A stretch of 64,000 bases of DNA from the NCBI RefSeq assembly GCF_900142665.1, contig NZ_FRBR01000012.1:83240-147239 (forward strand), in the 5' to 3' direction. The notes under the pieces are model-generated. The model was not told the DNA's origin. It did not search any database and saw only the letters and a program-made list of their open reading frames with translations. Both the position numbers and the translations under genes were made by a program. This DNA is from Roseovarius pacificus (lineage in GTDB: Bacteria; Pseudomonadota; Alphaproteobacteria; Rhodobacterales; Rhodobacteraceae). Numbering within the stretch: position 1 is the first letter of the stretch; each line of letters opens with the position of its first letter. Of the stretch, positions 56,378-64,000 are shown piece after piece.

Positions 56378-57112
56378 TCACGGTCTGCGCAGCAGGATCT
56401 CCTCGCGCAACAGCGCAAGGTCGACTTCCGCGAGCTTGCTCAGGGTATCCAGATCGTTGAGGGAAATGTCGTGATTGTCGAGATGGCCAATCAGCCCGTC
56501 GCGTTCGAATCGCCGCATGGTGCGGCACACATGTACGTTGCTCAGCCCGGCGAATTCACCCAGCTTGTGCTGGGTCATCGGCAGGTAAAAGCAACCGTTC
56601 TGCGCCATGCCGATCTGCTCCAGCCGGACATAGAGTTCCAGCAGTGCATAGGCGACGCGGCAGGCGCCGCTGCTCCGGCCCATGCGCAGCAACAGCTCGG
56701 AGGTACGTGCCTGCGTCGTCACCAGCATCGCCGCCAGCACCCCCCGCAGCGCGGCGTGTTCCGGCTCGGGGCCGTTGACGTGCTCCAGCGGTATGGCGAT
56801 GTAGCTGACATTGGTCAGCGCTTCGACCGTGAAGGCTGCGACGGGGGCGATTTCGGCGCCGATCAGCGCGAAGTCGCCCGGCAGCATTACGTCGATGATC
56901 TGGGCCCGGCCCTCGGGCATGGTCTTGGAAAGGGCAACCCAGCCGTCCAGTAGCAACATGGAGTAATCCGCGTATCCCGATTCCTGTACGACGCACTGGC
57001 CCTTGGCGGCCTTTCGGATAGCCTGTTTAGGGCGCAGGGCAATATAGGCATCGACAACCGATGAGCGGTCGGCATTCCGGAAAGCAGTTGGTAGAATCGC
57101 GCTGATCTGCAT
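56378..57112 (-). CDS. Crp/Fnr family transcriptional regulator, 244 aa
   Basis: An N-terminal cyclic-nucleotide-like sensor domain (about residues 15-135, with PGDFALIGAEIAP near 95) precedes a winged-helix DNA-binding domain (MTQHKLGEFAGLSNVHVCRT with RRFERDGLI, about 190-220). The N-terminal cysteine cluster that marks oxygen-sensing Fnr is absent, so it senses something else or uses haem like Dnr types. It converges with the ATPase/CBS cluster. By position it is the best candidate to control the arginine/ATPase genes under oxygen limitation; I found no matching TTGAT-N4-ATCAA box upstream of those genes. Confidence 0.88.
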   Translation of the reverse strand: MQISAILPTAFRNADRSSVVDAYIALRPKQAIRKAAKGQCVVQESGYADYSMLLLDGWVALSKTMPEGRAQIIDVMLPGDFALIGAEIAPVAAFTVEALTNVSYIAIPLEHVNGPEPEHAALRGVLAAMLVTTQARTSELLLRMGRSSGACRVAYALLELYVRLEQIGMAQNGCFYLPMTQHKLGEFAGLSNVHVCRTMRRFERDGLIGHLDNHDISLNDLDTLSKLAEVDLALLREEILLRRP

Positions 57113-57534
57113 GATGATGTCGCTCCAGATTCGAACACTACACGAGTGCGGCGGATTCGCCCGAATCGCCTACTCCCCATGAGCGGAAAAACGCCTGTCA
57201 ACCTTGCCGGATCAAAGCCCGTATTTACATGGCACGGGCGAAATGACCGCATCACAGGCGGTGTTCGCCGAAACCTTCCGCCGGGTTCCGGAGGTGGCGC
57301 CCTCGCGGGGGCATTCGTATGATATCGATGGCCGGAAACCGGACGCGGCTGGTATTAGCCGAATTCGGATCAGTCTCGGTAAGGGCAGGGAAGTTGTCCT
57401 TTATGCCATGCAGAAATTGTGCCACTCGGTGAGGCGGCCCAGCCGTTCACTTTAGAGTGGTCTCGGTAAGAACTATATTGGAACGTTCTCTTAAAATATG
57501 ATACCGGGCAATGTGTTAGCACATTGCCCGGAGC
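57113..57534. other. Region upstream of the Crp/Fnr gene, no gene seen
   Basis: About 420 bases; the short frame at 57204-57455 has no support. Near 57480-57535 the sequence contains an imperfect repeat of the words GGGCAATGTG and GCACATTGCCC (around 57506-57531), which form an inverted repeat. It may be a terminator or operator upstream of the pseudogene that follows. Confidence 0.4.
57506..57531. repeat. Inverted repeat CCGGGCAATGTG / CACATTGCCCGG
   Basis: CCGGGCAATGTG is followed after a two-base centre by CACATTGCCCGG, a perfect 12-bp arm palindrome just before the zinc-ribbon pseudogene. No T-run follows. It could be an operator or an end of an old insertion. Confidence 0.6.
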
Positions 57535-58045
57535 TTGTCTCCGCGCGAAGATATTTTCGTGACCGCGGAATGGGTCGAAAATCGAACGCCACAAGATATA
57601 GAGATGCTGGCGGCGACCTTCGTCTCCCGCCGGCACATAGGCGATCTACAGGTGAATGTGTGCCGGACGCCCGGATGCCCGAACTTCGGCGTCGAAGCGC
57701 TCTCGCAGGTCGATCAGGGCCGCCCTAGAAAAGACGGAACCTCACGCCGGGATAACTACCGAGCGAATGGAGATGACGGGAATACGGCCGACAGAAGCTG
57801 CTCTGCAAGACTTGCCGGAAATCCGCGCCGATCAAAAGCAACCACGCCATCTGGGAAGAACTGCGCAGGATCTCCTCCTACCTCGACCCGGTCGCCGAGC
57901 CAGGCTGTCCTACCGATGGGTGCGAGAATGCGTGTGTAGGGCGTTTCACAGGACGCGGATCATATATTCGGAAGGCGAAGCTCAAGACTTCGGAGAATCC
58001 CGGCTCGGCCAAGGCGACGGCGAAGCAGATCGCCGCCTTGCTCTG
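57535..58045 (+). pseudogene. Frameshifted zinc-ribbon (transposase-like) gene
   Basis: The first frame encodes VCRTPGCPNFGVEALSQVDQ and then RRDNYRANGD, ending in nonsense-like sequence. From about 57780 a different frame continues with EYGRQKLLCKTCRKSAPIKS, then WEELRRISSYLDPVAEPGCP and TDGCENACVGRFTGRGSYIR, ending in a stop near 58045. Joined, they give a cysteine-rich protein with at least three CxxC-type pairs that resembles the N-terminal zinc part of insertion-element proteins. The frame changes within GACGGGAATACGG near 57776-57788. I infer an inactivating indel; the exact family is uncertain. Confidence 0.65.
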
Positions 58046-58052
58046 ACACCGG

Positions 58053-58466
58053 TCAGCGGGTTGTTTCCACTAGCATGTTCGCCATGATGCGGCGTGCGTT
58101 GTCCTTGCAGTCCATGTCGTCGGGTTTGGCTTCGATCTCGGCAATCAGGCGCTTGATCTGCGCCTTGCTGTTTTTCAGCTTCGCTTCGAGTGCGGCGATT
58201 TCGGCCACCTTGGCGCGCAGCGCATCGAGCAGGCCGTCGTGCTTCCACTCATCGAGGTCGGACGGAACCATCTGTCGTATTTCGTCGAGAGTGAAGCCTG
58301 CACTCTGCGCGGTGTCGATCAGGTTGAGGACCACCAGTGCCTCGGGCGGATACGTTCGGTATCCGTTGGAGCGCCTGTCGACCAACTTGAGCAGCCCGAT
58401 CCGCTCGTAGAAGCGTATGCGCGACTGCGTCTGTCCGCTGCGCTTGGCAAGCTCACCTATCTTCAT
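58053..58466 (-). CDS. MerR family transcriptional regulator, 137 aa
   Basis: A MerR DNA-binding domain begins MKIGELAKRSGQTQSRIRFY and ERIGLLKLVDRRSNGYRTY, followed by a dimerisation helix (about residues 80-118). There is only one cysteine, near the C-terminus, so a metal-binding or Fe-S sensor of the MerR/SoxR type is unlikely; a small organic ligand or redox cue fits better. It is divergent from the OYE operon, and a promoter with a 19-base spacer typical of MerR targets lies in the 100-base gap. Confidence 0.9.
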   Translation of the reverse strand: MKIGELAKRSGQTQSRIRFYERIGLLKLVDRRSNGYRTYPPEALVVLNLIDTAQSAGFTLDEIRQMVPSDLDEWKHDGLLDALRAKVAEIAALEAKLKNSKAQIKRLIAEIEAKPDDMDCKDNARRIMANMLVETTR

Positions 58467-58505
58467 GTCCGCCGATCCCCTTGACCGAATGCCTCGATTT
58501 CCCGC

Positions 58506-58536
58506 TTGACCCTAAACTTAGCTTAAAGGTTATGGT
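58506..58536 (+). promoter_or_regulatory. Candidate MerR-type promoter of the OYE operon
   Basis: TTGACC (58506-58511) and TATGGT (58531-58536) are separated by 19 bases, longer than the usual 17 and typical of promoters that MerR proteins activate by DNA distortion. The spacer has an imperfect symmetric CTAAACTTAGCTTAAAG. The ATG of the first gene follows 31 bases after the -10. Confidence 0.7.
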
Positions 58537-58566
58537 GGGTCAAATCGAAGAATCCGGAGATGTCCG

Positions 58567-59811
58567 ATGACCCTGTTTTCCCCGCTCACCCTGCCCAACG
58601 GCAAGGAGATTCCCAACCGCATCGCCAAGGCGGTGATGGAAGAGAACATGGCCGATGTCGACCATGGCCCCTCGTCAGAACTGATCGAACTCTACCGTGC
58701 CTGGGCACAGGGCGGCACCGGGCTGATCATCACCGGTAACGTGATGGTCGATGCGCGTGCCATGACCGGCCCCGCGGGCGTGGTGCTGGAAGATGATCGG
58801 CTGCTCGATCGTTTCCGTGACTGGGCGGACGTCGCGCGATCAGGCGGTGGCAAGGTGTGGATGCAGATCAACCACCCCGGACGGCAGATGCCGGCCGGTA
58901 TGGGGCAGGAGACGCTGGCGCCGTCGCCCATTCCGCTCGACCTCGGGGCACAGTCGAAGCGGTTTCCGATGCCGCGCGAAATGACCGAAGCCGATATCGA
59001 AGACGTCACGCGGCGCTTCGTTGCCACGGCGATGCTGGCTGAGCGCGCGGGTTTCGACGGTGTCGAGGTTCACGCCGCGCATGGCTATCTGCTGAGCCAG
59101 TTCCTCTCGCCGCTGTCGAACCGGCGCACCGATCGCTGGGGCGGCAGTCTCGAGAATCGCGCACGGCTGCTGCTCGAAATCGTGAGCGGTATCCGCGCCG
59201 CGGGTGCGCCGGACTTCGCCGTGGCGGTCAAGCTCAACTCCGCCGACTTCCAGCGCGGCGGCTTTTCGCCCGAGGATGCGCGCGCGGTCGTGGAGATGCT
59301 CGCGCCGCTTGGTGTTGATCTGGTCGAGCTGTCAGGCGGCAGCTACGAAGCGCCGGCGATGATGGGTGCGGCGCGCGATGAACGCACTCTGGCTCGTGAA
59401 GCCTATTTTCTTGAATTCGCGCGAGAAATTGCCGAGGTTGCGCCAATGCCGCTGATGGTGACGGGCGGTATTCGCCGCCATGCCGTGGCCGAACAGGTAG
59501 TGGACAGCGGTGTTGCCATGGCGGGTATCGCGACGGCTTTGGCTATTGATCCGAACCTGCCAAACAAGTGGCGGGCCGGGAAGGACGTGGCGCCCACGCT
59601 GAAGCCGATCCCCTGGAAGAACAAGCCGGTCGCGTCGGCCGCGCACATGGCGGCGGTCCGCTATCAGTTGGGACGCCTCAGCCATCGTCGCCGCACGTCG
59701 CCGAACATTTCCCCGATCTGGGCGTTGATCGTCTCGCAGCGGCACCTCAAGCGCGCCACCCGGGCCTATCGCGCGTGGATATCGGCCCGTCCTGCCCTGA
59801 AAGGAGCTTGA
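58567..59811 (+). CDS. Old-Yellow-Enzyme-type NADH:flavin oxidoreductase, 414 aa
   Basis: An FMN-binding TIM barrel of the OYE family. It shows KVWMQINHPGRQMP near residue 96, HAAHGYLLSQFLSPLSNRR near 170 with RTDRWGGSLENR, and VTGGIRRH near 298. It lacks the C-terminal Fe-S and second flavin domains of the dienoyl-CoA-reductase group, so it is a stand-alone OYE that reduces activated C=C bonds. An extra 50 C-terminal residues are basic (GRLSHRRRTS). A CGGAGA site precedes the ATG. It is the first gene of a four-gene operon controlled by the divergent MerR. Confidence 0.9.
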   Translation: MTLFSPLTLPNGKEIPNRIAKAVMEENMADVDHGPSSELIELYRAWAQGGTGLIITGNVMVDARAMTGPAGVVLEDDRLLDRFRDWADVARSGGGKVWMQINHPGRQMPAGMGQETLAPSPIPLDLGAQSKRFPMPREMTEADIEDVTRRFVATAMLAERAGFDGVEVHAAHGYLLSQFLSPLSNRRTDRWGGSLENRARLLLEIVSGIRAAGAPDFAVAVKLNSADFQRGGFSPEDARAVVEMLAPLGVDLVELSGGSYEAPAMMGAARDERTLAREAYFLEFAREIAEVAPMPLMVTGGIRRHAVAEQVVDSGVAMAGIATALAIDPNLPNKWRAGKDVAPTLKPIPWKNKPVASAAHMAAVRYQLGRLSHRRRTSPNISPIWALIVSQRHLKRATRAYRAWISARPALKGA

Positions 59812-59815
59812 GATC

Positions 59816-60736
59816 ATGAAATCAGACAAGGACAAAGCGACCGTCGAAGTCGAGTTCGCGGGCCAAAAGGTGCTTGTACCCGCGGGCGGTTATTACGACC
59901 GCTATCGCTCGAACCCCGATCTGGACGAAGTCGCGAAGGACCCCGCCGCCGGGAACATCGACTTCTTCCGTCGCATCCCGAAAACCATGGTCGAGTCCCG
60001 GATCGGGCCGACATGGGCGCCCAACTTCTACTATCGGACCAGCAACGTGCAGGCCTTGATGCTCGCCCCGATGAAGAAGCTGCGGGCCATCCTGCCGCGG
60101 GAACTCGAGCCGTTGCGGGTCCTGCCCGGCTACGGGCTTGTAGCTCTGACGTTCTTCTCTTACGCCCTCTGTGACAACGATCCGTATAACGAGGTATCCG
60201 TTGCCGTGGTGGTTCGCCGACCGGACGCGCGCGGTCCGCATTCCCTGGAACTGCTGGATTCATTGAAGCGCAAGAGCTTCCACGCGCACGTTCTGGCCTT
60301 GCCGGTCGACACGGAGATCGCGCGCGTGCGCGGTGTCTATGGCTACCAGTTGCCGAAATGGCTGACAAAGATCGAGCTCGATATCTCATCCGGCGGTGTC
60401 AGTGCCCATATCGCGACAACAGACGGGCGCCCGGATGTCAGCCTGACCGCGCCAGTGCCCAAGCTGCGGCGGATACCTTCGCAGTCGAGCCTGTCGACAA
60501 ACACGTCGATCGGACTGGTGGACGGCAAATGGCTTCAGACCCAGTTTGTCTCCAATCCGCTTGAGCTTGCGCAGACGACATTCCCGAAGGGTGTCGAGCT
60601 GGCGTTCGCCGATGGTCCGATCAGCCAGCTTCTGCGTGGTCTGGGCGTCGGTAAGATCCTGAGGCTCGATGTCGTCAAGGACGCCCAGATGGTCCTCTAC
60701 CTGCCGCGCCCGCTGGGGCGGTTTCAAGCAAGCTGA
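59816..60736 (+). CDS. Acetoacetate-decarboxylase-like protein, 306 aa
   Basis: The segment RVRGVYGYQLPKWLTKIELD near residue 165 corresponds to the ADC-family region that carries the Schiff-base lysine and its partner. NPYNEVSVAVVV-type sequence (DNDPYNEVSVAVVV near 120) also fits. Members use a lysine imine for decarboxylation, aldol or hydratase reactions. The ATG follows GGAGCTTGAGATC, four bases after the OYE stop. The substrate is unknown. Confidence 0.8.
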   Translation: MKSDKDKATVEVEFAGQKVLVPAGGYYDRYRSNPDLDEVAKDPAAGNIDFFRRIPKTMVESRIGPTWAPNFYYRTSNVQALMLAPMKKLRAILPRELEPLRVLPGYGLVALTFFSYALCDNDPYNEVSVAVVVRRPDARGPHSLELLDSLKRKSFHAHVLALPVDTEIARVRGVYGYQLPKWLTKIELDISSGGVSAHIATTDGRPDVSLTAPVPKLRRIPSQSSLSTNTSIGLVDGKWLQTQFVSNPLELAQTTFPKGVELAFADGPISQLLRGLGVGKILRLDVVKDAQMVLYLPRPLGRFQAS

Positions 60737-60780
60737 CCATTGCATCGACAACGACAACCCCCAATCAAGGAGAACACATC

Positions 60781-61617
60781 ATGGCTTTCGTAACGACAAA
60801 GGACGGCGTCGAGATTTTCTACAAGGACTGGGGCCCGAAGGACGCGCAGCCCATCCATTTTCACCATGGCTGGCCGCTCAGTGCAGATGATTGGGACAAC
60901 CAGATGCTGTTCTTCCTGAACGAGGGCTTCCGTGTCATCGCCCATGACCGGCGCGGCCATGGCCGTTCGGCGCAGGTGAGCGAGGGCCACGACATGGACC
61001 ACTATGCCGCCGATGCTTCGGCCGTGGTCGAGCATCTCGATCTCAGGAACGCCATTCACATCGGCCATTCCACCGGCGGCGGGCAGGTTGCGCGCTACGT
61101 CGCCCGGCACGGCCAGCCTCAGGGGCGCGTCGTCAAGGCGGTACTGGTCAGTGCTGTCCCGCCGCTGATGGTGAAGACCGACGCCAATCCCGAAGGCACC
61201 CCTGTCGAAGTGTTCGACGGATTTCGCGCCGCGCTTGCCGCCAACCGCTCGCAGTTCTTCCTCGATGTGCCGTCCGGGCCTTTCTACGGTTACAACCGCG
61301 CCGGGGCGGAGCCATCCGAAGGGGTGATCAATAACTGGTGGCGTCAGGGCATGATGGGCAGCGCCAAAGCGCATTACGAAGGCATCAAGGCTTTCTCGGA
61401 AACCGACCAGGCCGAGGATTTGAAGGCGATCACCGTGCCGACGCTGGTCATGCAGGGCGATGACGACCAGGTCGTGCCTTACAAGGCGGCGGCCATCATG
61501 CAGGACAAGCTGCTGCAGAACAGCGAGCTGATCATCTATCCCGGTTTTTCGCACGGAATGCTGACGGTCAATGCCGATGTCGTGAACGCAGACCTTTTGA
61601 GGTTCATTCGCAAATGA
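60781..61617 (+). CDS. Alpha/beta hydrolase, chloroperoxidase/esterase type, 278 aa
   Basis: The nucleophile elbow is GHSTGGGQVARY near residue 98, the acid is in VMQGDDDQVVP near 228, and the histidine in PGFSHGML near 257, giving the catalytic triad of the non-haem chloroperoxidase-like esterases. FHHGWPLSADDWDNQ near residue 28 forms the oxyanion loop region. An AAGGAG site precedes the ATG at good spacing. Its stop overlaps the start of the aldehyde dehydrogenase gene (ATGA). The biological substrate is likely an ester or lactone. Confidence 0.9.
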   Translation: MAFVTTKDGVEIFYKDWGPKDAQPIHFHHGWPLSADDWDNQMLFFLNEGFRVIAHDRRGHGRSAQVSEGHDMDHYAADASAVVEHLDLRNAIHIGHSTGGGQVARYVARHGQPQGRVVKAVLVSAVPPLMVKTDANPEGTPVEVFDGFRAALAANRSQFFLDVPSGPFYGYNRAGAEPSEGVINNWWRQGMMGSAKAHYEGIKAFSETDQAEDLKAITVPTLVMQGDDDQVVPYKAAAIMQDKLLQNSELIIYPGFSHGMLTVNADVVNADLLRFIRK

Positions 61618-63095
61618 GCGCAAAGACTGATCCGCTTCCCGCGGACCGCCCCGGCAATTTCGAGAGCTTTGCGGGACAGCACGAGCTATCAGCCATTCTC
61701 GATCGACAGCGAGCTGCCTTTTTGGCCAACGGGCCGCCGGACGCGCGCCAACGCAAGGACAATCTTGCACGATTGCGCGCTGCGGTGCTGGCGCAGCGGA
61801 GTGAACTGGCGGACGCGATCAACGCGGATTTCGGCAGTCGCTCGCGCTACGAGACCGAGATCATGGAGGTCGTCCCGGTAATACAGGCGATCGACTATTA
61901 CCGCAAGAAGCTGCGCCGTTTCATGAAACCGGAACGCAGGCATGTGGCGTTGCCCTATCGGTTCGGACGCGCCTATGTCGAACTTCAGCCCAAGGGCGTG
62001 ATCGGCATCATGGCGCCCTGGAACTATCCGTTCTCCCTCGTCATGGTGCCCCTGATAACGGCACTGGCCGCAGGCAATCGCGCCATGATCAAGCCGTCCG
62101 AACTGACGCCGCGAACCGGCGAGGTCATCGGCCGGATGCTCGCCGCCGTGTTTGCACCGGAGGATGTTGCGGTGGTCCTGGGCGGCGCTGAAGTCGGCGC
62201 GGCCTTCAGCGAACTGGCGTTCGATCACATCCTCTTCACGGGCAGCACGCAGGTCGGGCGCAAGGTGATGCGGGCCGCGAGCGAGAATCTGGTTCCCCTC
62301 ACGCTTGAACTCGGAGGCAAAAGCCCTGCGGTTATCGCGCGAGGAGCCGTGAACCGACAGACAGTCTCAAGTGTAGCTTTCGGCAAGCTTGCAAACGGAG
62401 GCCAGACCTGCGTCGCGCCGGACTATGCGCTGGTTCATGCAAACGACCTCGATGCTTTCATTGCAGCTTTCAGTGACGCTGCTGCACACCTGTATCCGGG
62501 CGGTCCCGATAACAGGGACTATGCGTCGATCATCAATGAGCGGCACTTCGAGCGTCTGCACCGCCTGCTTGATGACGCCCGGACGCGCGGGGCGCGGCTC
62601 ATTGAAATCGGTGTAGGTCCAAATCGAGCCCCGAAACGACCGTACACCATAGTGCCGACGCTGGTGATCGGTGCGGACGACAACACGGGGGTAATGACCG
62701 AAGAAATTTTCGGTCCGATCCTGCCCGTGCGGACCTACCAAACCATGGACGAGGCGATTGCCTACATCAACGCGCGCCCTCGGCCACTGGCGCTCTACTA
62801 TTTTGGGGAGCGTAACGCCGACTGCGCGAAGCTGTTGAAGCGGACGACTTCCGGAAATGTCGGCATCAACAACACGCTCCTGCATGTGGCGATTGATGAT
62901 CTGCCGTTCGGCGGCGTCGGGCCGAGCGGCATGGGCGCCTATCACGGCATCGAGGGATTCCGCTCCATGAGCCATGCGAAGGGCGTTTTCATCCAAGCGA
63001 GGTGGAATTTGCCGGGCCTCTTGCGCCCGCCCTATCGAAAAGTCGCGGATCTGGCGATTTCATTGATATTGGGGAAGAGGCGCGCCTCGAAGTGA
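61614..63095 (+). CDS. Aldehyde dehydrogenase, coniferyl-aldehyde-dehydrogenase-like, 493 aa
   Basis: It oxidises an aldehyde to an acid with NAD(P)+. The cofactor and catalytic motifs are visible: MAPWNYPFSLVMVPL near residue 135, the glutamate in LELGGKSPAVI near 228, and the cysteine in GQTCVAPDY near 263. FGGVGPSGMGAYHG near 435 is typical of the coniferyl aldehyde dehydrogenase group, as is the hydrophobic C-terminus. It is the last gene of the operon. The true substrate may be another aromatic or fatty aldehyde. Confidence 0.9.
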   Translation: MSAKTDPLPADRPGNFESFAGQHELSAILDRQRAAFLANGPPDARQRKDNLARLRAAVLAQRSELADAINADFGSRSRYETEIMEVVPVIQAIDYYRKKLRRFMKPERRHVALPYRFGRAYVELQPKGVIGIMAPWNYPFSLVMVPLITALAAGNRAMIKPSELTPRTGEVIGRMLAAVFAPEDVAVVLGGAEVGAAFSELAFDHILFTGSTQVGRKVMRAASENLVPLTLELGGKSPAVIARGAVNRQTVSSVAFGKLANGGQTCVAPDYALVHANDLDAFIAAFSDAAAHLYPGGPDNRDYASIINERHFERLHRLLDDARTRGARLIEIGVGPNRAPKRPYTIVPTLVIGADDNTGVMTEEIFGPILPVRTYQTMDEAIAYINARPRPLALYYFGERNADCAKLLKRTTSGNVGINNTLLHVAIDDLPFGGVGPSGMGAYHGIEGFRSMSHAKGVFIQARWNLPGLLRPPYRKVADLAISLILGKRRASK

Positions 63096-63102
63096 CAAGG
63101 TT

Positions 63103-63155
63103 GAACGCCTCTTTGGGACATGGGATATCTGGTTCAACGTGATGAATGTCGAACT
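63103..63155 (+). repeat. 53-bp fragment matching part of the hypothetical gene at 1287-2009
   Basis: Bases 63103-63155 match 1701-1753 at 47 of 53 positions. The translated fragments read ERLFGTWDIWFNVMNVEL here and ERPFGTWDVWLNVMNVEL at 1.7 kb, with most differences at third codon positions. Similarity stops abruptly on both sides: at the aldehyde dehydrogenase end and at the IS21 remnant. It is a relic of a related gene, truncated at both sides. Confidence 0.85.
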
Positions 63156-63157
63156 TG

Positions 63158-63574
63158 TCAATGAACGTTCAAAAGCGACCCGGTTTCAGCGTTTAATATG
63201 ACCCACCCTATGTGGCGCAAAGCCCCCAGTCGGGCCGCTCTCATATAGCGAGTCCGTCTGGGTCGTTTGCTTTGGGAGAACCGGTATGATGTGTTGCCCG
63301 TTTCGATGATGGCACAATGATGTGTGACACGATGCAGCGGCGCGGTTGTCATCTTGGCATCGCCGAAGACCGAGACCCACTCTCCAAGCTCCAGATTGGT
63401 GATGATGATGGCGCTGATCTTCTCATAGAGCTTGCTGATCAGATCGACAGCATTGAAGAAGCGCGCCTTCTTGCCGTTATTGATCAGGGTGGTTCCAAGC
63501 GCGATGGCGATATGGGGTTTGCCGGTGCCGGTTCCCCACCAGAATGAGGTTGTGCGCCTCCTCGGTGAACTAAC
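63158..63574 (-). pseudogene. istB: IS21-family istB (helper ATPase) remnant
   Basis: The minus strand encodes [20 protein letters not shown] and [11 protein letters not shown], then jumps to [20 protein letters not shown] and [20 protein letters not shown]. In intact IstB about 45 residues with the Walker B segment lie between NAVDL and ISKLYE, so an internal deletion is present. The N-terminal part before the P-loop is also missing, and the fragment is joined directly to an istA fragment. It cannot be functional. Confidence 0.85.
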
Positions 63575-64000
63575 CTGTGCAGAACGGTTCGACCTGTCCC
63601 TTCTCCCAGCCCGCAGCCGGGGTGCAGGCAACCGGCTCCATCACGTAATGGTTCATCAAGGCCAGGAACCGGGAGTGGAATCTCCGGTCCTTCGAGCGCG
63701 AGACATAGGTCAGTCTTGGGGCTGTCGATGATCACCCGGCGTGGAACCCCGCCATAGAAAGACAACGCCTGCCAGAACCATCTCCTGGGCTTCGCCGGGA
63801 CAGGCCACGACAGAGGGCTTGCGGCTGTGGCACAGGCGGAAAATGGGCAACCTTCACTTTCTGCTTGGCACTGCCCAGGACAACCCGTTCTTCGCTCCAG
63901 TCAAATTGCAGTGCGTCACCTGCCGCAAAGTGCAGCGGGATAAACGCCTCGCCCGAACCGGCACCAGCCCGCTTCCGATCGCGGACAAAGCGCTGAACCG
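63575..64000 (-). pseudogene. istA: IS21-family istA transposase remnant, frameshifted, runs off the window
   Basis: Reading leftward from the window edge, one frame gives GEAFIPLHFAAGDALQFDWS and ERVVLGSAKQKVKVAHF. A frameshift follows and the next frame gives RLCHSRKPSVVACPGEAQEM. After SFYGGVPRRVIIDSPKT another frameshift is needed to read YVSRSKDRRFHSRFLALMNH and [17 protein letters not shown], all typical of the IstA DDE region. The end is fused to istB by deletion near 63570-63583. The element is dead. Confidence 0.85.

Overview
The window looks like high-GC alphaproteobacterial DNA, most likely from the Rhodobacterales. That placement is an inference from gene content and base use; no rRNA or tRNA gene was found to confirm it. 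The left part (about 1-37.4 kb) is a mosaic of defence and mobile genes. The right part (about 37.7-63.1 kb) is mostly compact metabolic operons.

1-3 kb holds small unknown genes, two of them membrane proteins. 3.2-11.4 kb is a leftward type I restriction-modification operon (hsdM, hsdS, a 115-aa gene, hsdR) ending in a PD-(D/E)xK nuclease-like gene. A leftward gene with a ribbon-helix-helix-like N-terminus (11.6-12.2 kb) faces away from a rightward operon of an 1860-aa exonuclease-like/RecQ/UvrD fusion, McrB and McrC (12.8-22.3 kb). The space between them carries ten TGTCACA/TGTGACA heptamers and a 44-bp strictly alternating purine-pyrimidine tract.

23.7-29.5 kb is a Tn7-like transposition module: a TnsA-like protein, a 90-aa protein, a DDE transposase, an AAA+ ATPase and TniQ, closed by a strong terminator. 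Beyond it lie two small unknown genes, a UvrD-type helicase with a zinc-ribbon tail, an IS1182-family remnant, and a two-gene unit of a GHKL ATPase-PD-(D/E)xK fusion and a HEPN protein. That unit is a candidate undescribed defence system.

37.7-42.5 kb runs leftward: a membrane-bound LuxR-type regulator, then an operon for a DUF2147 secreted protein, an Fe(II)/2-oxoglutarate oxygenase, an SDR, an AMP-forming ligase and a thermostable-hemolysin-family protein. A decayed exonuclease gene follows. 43.8-56.3 kb is a long rightward cluster: YfcC-type transporter, arginine deiminase pathway (arcA, arcB, arcC), an SDR, and a complete N-type ATPase operon (atpD-C-Q-R-B-E-F-A-G), then a CBS-domain protein, with a convergent Crp/Fnr regulator. 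ATP made by carbamate kinase could feed the N-ATPase acting as an ion pump.

57.5-63.1 kb holds a frameshifted zinc-ribbon pseudogene and a MerR regulator divergent from an operon of an OYE-type reductase, an acetoacetate-decarboxylase-like protein, an alpha/beta hydrolase and an aldehyde dehydrogenase. The window ends in a fused, decayed IS21 istA/istB remnant, preceded by a 53-bp fragment resembling part of the gene at 1.7 kb.
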